Of a stretch of 64,000 bases of DNA, positions 62,650 through 64,000 are shown one piece after another. Under the pieces are notes generated by a model. The model saw only the letters and a program-made list of their open reading frames with translations, made no database searches and was not told the DNA's origin. The DNA comes from Jejuia sp047345485. GTDB taxonomy: Bacteria > Bacteroidota > Bacteroidia > Flavobacteriales > Flavobacteriaceae. Each line of letters starts with the position of its first letter. The first letter of the stretch is position 1. The position numbers and the translations under genes were made by a program. The DNA is taken from positions 124,001 to 188,000 of the forward strand of contig NZ_JBLFEN010000004.1 of assembly GCF_047345485.1 (NCBI RefSeq), in the 5' to 3' direction.

Positions 62650-63117
62650 TCAGTACTCAAAATCTGTTTTTCGGCTTGCAATATAATCAATTAATAGTTT
62701 AATAATGTTTTCTTTACTTTCTATAAGTTTAAATTCAAGTTGAGACCATACCTTTAAATCGTCTTTATGTAATTGTTTTACTTCTAGTCTTCTTTCAAAA
62801 ATATTTTTGGGTATTGGTAAGTTTTTAAATACTCGAATGGCATTAGCGACGATGTTAGCAGACTCGCTTGCATTAATATTTGTAAAAGCCTGTAAAACCT
62901 CATGTGCATACTCGCCCGATGTGTTATAGAAAAAACCAAATAACCCATTATTATTTATTTCGCTTTCAAAAATATCAATATATACAAAAGTTTTTTCGGC
63001 TTCCGATAATTTAGTAAAATGGCCTGTATTGTTAGCTTTATTCCAAAGTACAATACCAACTAATTCTATTATGTCGGTATCATTTTCTTGTTGTAGCGCA
63101 AAATCAATCTCGGTCAT
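62650..63117 (-). CDS. DUF4375 (DMP19-like) protein
   Basis: A 155-residue cytosolic protein, strongly acidic in its N-terminal half. The helical pattern with LSEAEKTFVYIDIFESEINNNGLFGFFYNTSGEYAHEVLQAF corresponds to the DUF4375 family, whose founding member in Neisseria (DMP19) mimics DNA by its acidic surface. Whether this one mimics DNA is not shown. It lies ahead of the CDP-alcohol gene on the same strand, and its gene is followed by 284 bases with no gene. Confidence 0.72.
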   Translation of the reverse strand: MTEIDFALQQENDTDIIELVGIVLWNKANNTGHFTKLSEAEKTFVYIDIFESEINNNGLFGFFYNTSGEYAHEVLQAFTNINASESANIVANAIRVFKNLPIPKNIFERRLEVKQLHKDDLKVWSQLEFKLIESKENIIKLLIDYIASRKTDFEY

Positions 63118-63401
63118 GTAATTAATTAAATGGGTGTTAATTGTATATCTATTTTACGTATTGTTATGGCAATATCTATATTAAGTATATTATTAACTAA
63201 TTTATTTGTGTGCAATTTTATGATTTAAACTAGTGTTTTAAATACGATAATATATTTATATGTTTTGAGTATGAAAATTATAAGGCTTTACCTTAGAGTT
63301 TTTAAACCTATTTTTATGACATAAAAGCTAAAATACTTTATGCAATTTAGAGGGGAGAAGTTTGGTATGTTTATTGCTTTATATATAACAAAATAATAAT
63401 T
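63118..63401. other. Intergenic stretch with nothing recognised
   Basis: AT-rich DNA between the DUF4375 gene and the small membrane protein gene. No supported gene, hairpin or repeat was seen; promoters for the two divergent genes are expected here. Confidence 0.5.
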
Positions 63402-63686
63402 ATGGAATTAGAACATTTAAATAAATATAAAAAATTGGCCTTAAGTATTTTACTTGATGCTATTGGTATGATAACGTTTATAGATATCATTTGGGCACCT
63501 GCATCGGCATATTTTATGAGTAAGATGTACAAAGGCAATAGAGGGAAAATAGCTGGTTTTGTATCTTTTATAGAAGAAATTATTCCAGGTTTTGATATTA
63601 TACCTACGTTTACAATAATGTGGTTTTTAACTTATGTTTTTCAAAAGGAAGAAAAACCTGTAACTGTTGAAGTTGACGCAGAATAA
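63402..63686 (+). CDS. Small membrane protein of unknown function
   Basis: A 94-residue protein with two hydrophobic segments (about 10-40, ALSILLDAIGMITFIDIIW, and 65-85, PTFTIMWFLTYVFQ) and a charged Lys-rich loop between them. A Glu-rich tail ends it. No family was recognised. A terminator follows 10 bases after its stop, so it is a single-gene unit. Confidence 0.6.
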   Translation: MELEHLNKYKKLALSILLDAIGMITFIDIIWAPASAYFMSKMYKGNRGKIAGFVSFIEEIIPGFDIIPTFTIMWFLTYVFQKEEKPVTVEVDAE

Positions 63687-63695
63687 AGCAATAAA

Positions 63696-63728
63696 AAAAA
63701 TCCCTTTCAAATTTTGAAAGGGATTTTT
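63696..63728 (+). terminator. Intrinsic terminator after the 94-residue protein gene
   Basis: AAAAATCCCTTTCAA (63696-63710) pairs with TTGAAAGGGATTTTT (63714-63728) around a 3-base loop; T run follows on the + strand. It can also serve the convergent partial gene at the right edge. Confidence 0.8.
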
Positions 63729-63770
63729 ATTTAAGGTAATCGCTTATCCTTAATGTATTTCATTGCGTTG

Positions 63771-64000
63771 TTATTGAATTTCAACATTCTGGAAAGTGAG
63801 GTTAATATCTTCTGATCCTCCAGTAGCTGCACCAAATTCATCAGAAACATCAACAGATGTTGGTTCATGAATTAATACTATTTGAAGATTACCACTACCA
63901 GCTGCACCAGCAACCCATGTCGTATTTACACCTAAACTACTTCCATCAGGACCTTCAATATCATCACTATCTCTAGTCATGGTTAAGTCTAAACCACTTA
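63771..64000 (-). CDS. Exported protein fragment, type 1 periplasmic binding-fold-like, 5' part outside window
   Basis: Only the C-terminal 75 or so residues are inside the window; the frame is open through position 64000. They read LDLTMTRDSDDIEG, GSGNLQIVLIHEPTSV and end GSEDINLTFQNVEIQ. This pattern resembles the C-terminal half of small exported lipoproteins of Bacteroidota labelled type 1 periplasmic binding fold proteins. The head with the signal peptide cannot be seen. Usual neighbours of that family are TonB receptors, which may lie to the right. Confidence 0.5.
   Translation of the reverse strand, partial: SGLDLTMTRDSDDIEGPDGSSLGVNTTWVAGAAGSGNLQIVLIHEPTSVDVSDEFGAATGGSEDINLTFQNVEIQ

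Overview
The window is AT-rich chromosomal DNA from a member of the Bacteroidota, almost certainly a marine or aquatic member of the family Flavobacteriaceae. The evidence is the type IX secretion and gliding genes (a sprC-sprD-sprB-sprF-like block, a PorV/PorQ-like protein, type B C-terminal sorting domains), a zeaxanthin-type carotenoid operon, a transketolase split into two genes, and -7 promoter elements of the form TAnnTTTG. No genus is claimed.

Layout. Positions 1-5400 hold an outer-membrane pair (DUF4105 and PorV/PorQ-like), pssA, a TerC-family gene, a secreted GH5 glycosidase and lptB. A GC-rich element of about 105 bases with a 39-codon reading frame sits at 5545-5664, beside tatC and kdsD (5670-7453). 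recQ follows. Positions 9864-12157 form a small accessory islet of two genes on the minus strand (an exported protein of unknown function and a DUF3800 protein) bordered by imperfect inverted repeats; mazG and a TlpA-like thioredoxin lie beyond it. Positions 13523-18385 are the pigment operon carH-like/crtI/crtB/crtZ/crtY, with a perfect 9-bp inverted repeat over the crtI promoter. An eight-haem cytochrome with TPR repeats, tRNA-Leu and tRNA-Lys, and a run of housekeeping genes follow (aroK, tkt halves, tgt, lptF/G-like, accA, dnaB).

Positions 36342-51301 are the surface and gliding locus: a beta-helix-like exported protein, then sprC-, sprD-, sprB- and sprF-like genes, including a 2748-residue repeat adhesin. 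Positions 51377-56783 carry an EF-hand protein, YjbQ, a membrane adenylate/guanylate cyclase, and thrS-infC-rpmI-rplT on the minus strand, where infC seems to start at a non-ATG codon. Positions 57144-64000 hold a frameshifted GAF histidine kinase, TIGR02757, an MFS transporter, a LolD-like ATPase, folE, a CDP-alcohol phosphatidyltransferase, a DUF4375 protein and two small or partial genes.

How the parts fit. The carH-like gene and crt genes look like a self-contained light- or B12-responsive pigment unit. The sprCDBF-like genes supply a mobile surface adhesin and its outer-membrane partners. lptB and the LptF/G-like permease serve LPS export, and kdsD supplies the Kdo precursor. No CRISPR array, rRNA operon, insertion sequence or prophage was seen. 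The least explained parts are the GC-rich element at 5545-5664, the islet at 9864-12157, and the CarH-like sensor with its predicted operator.
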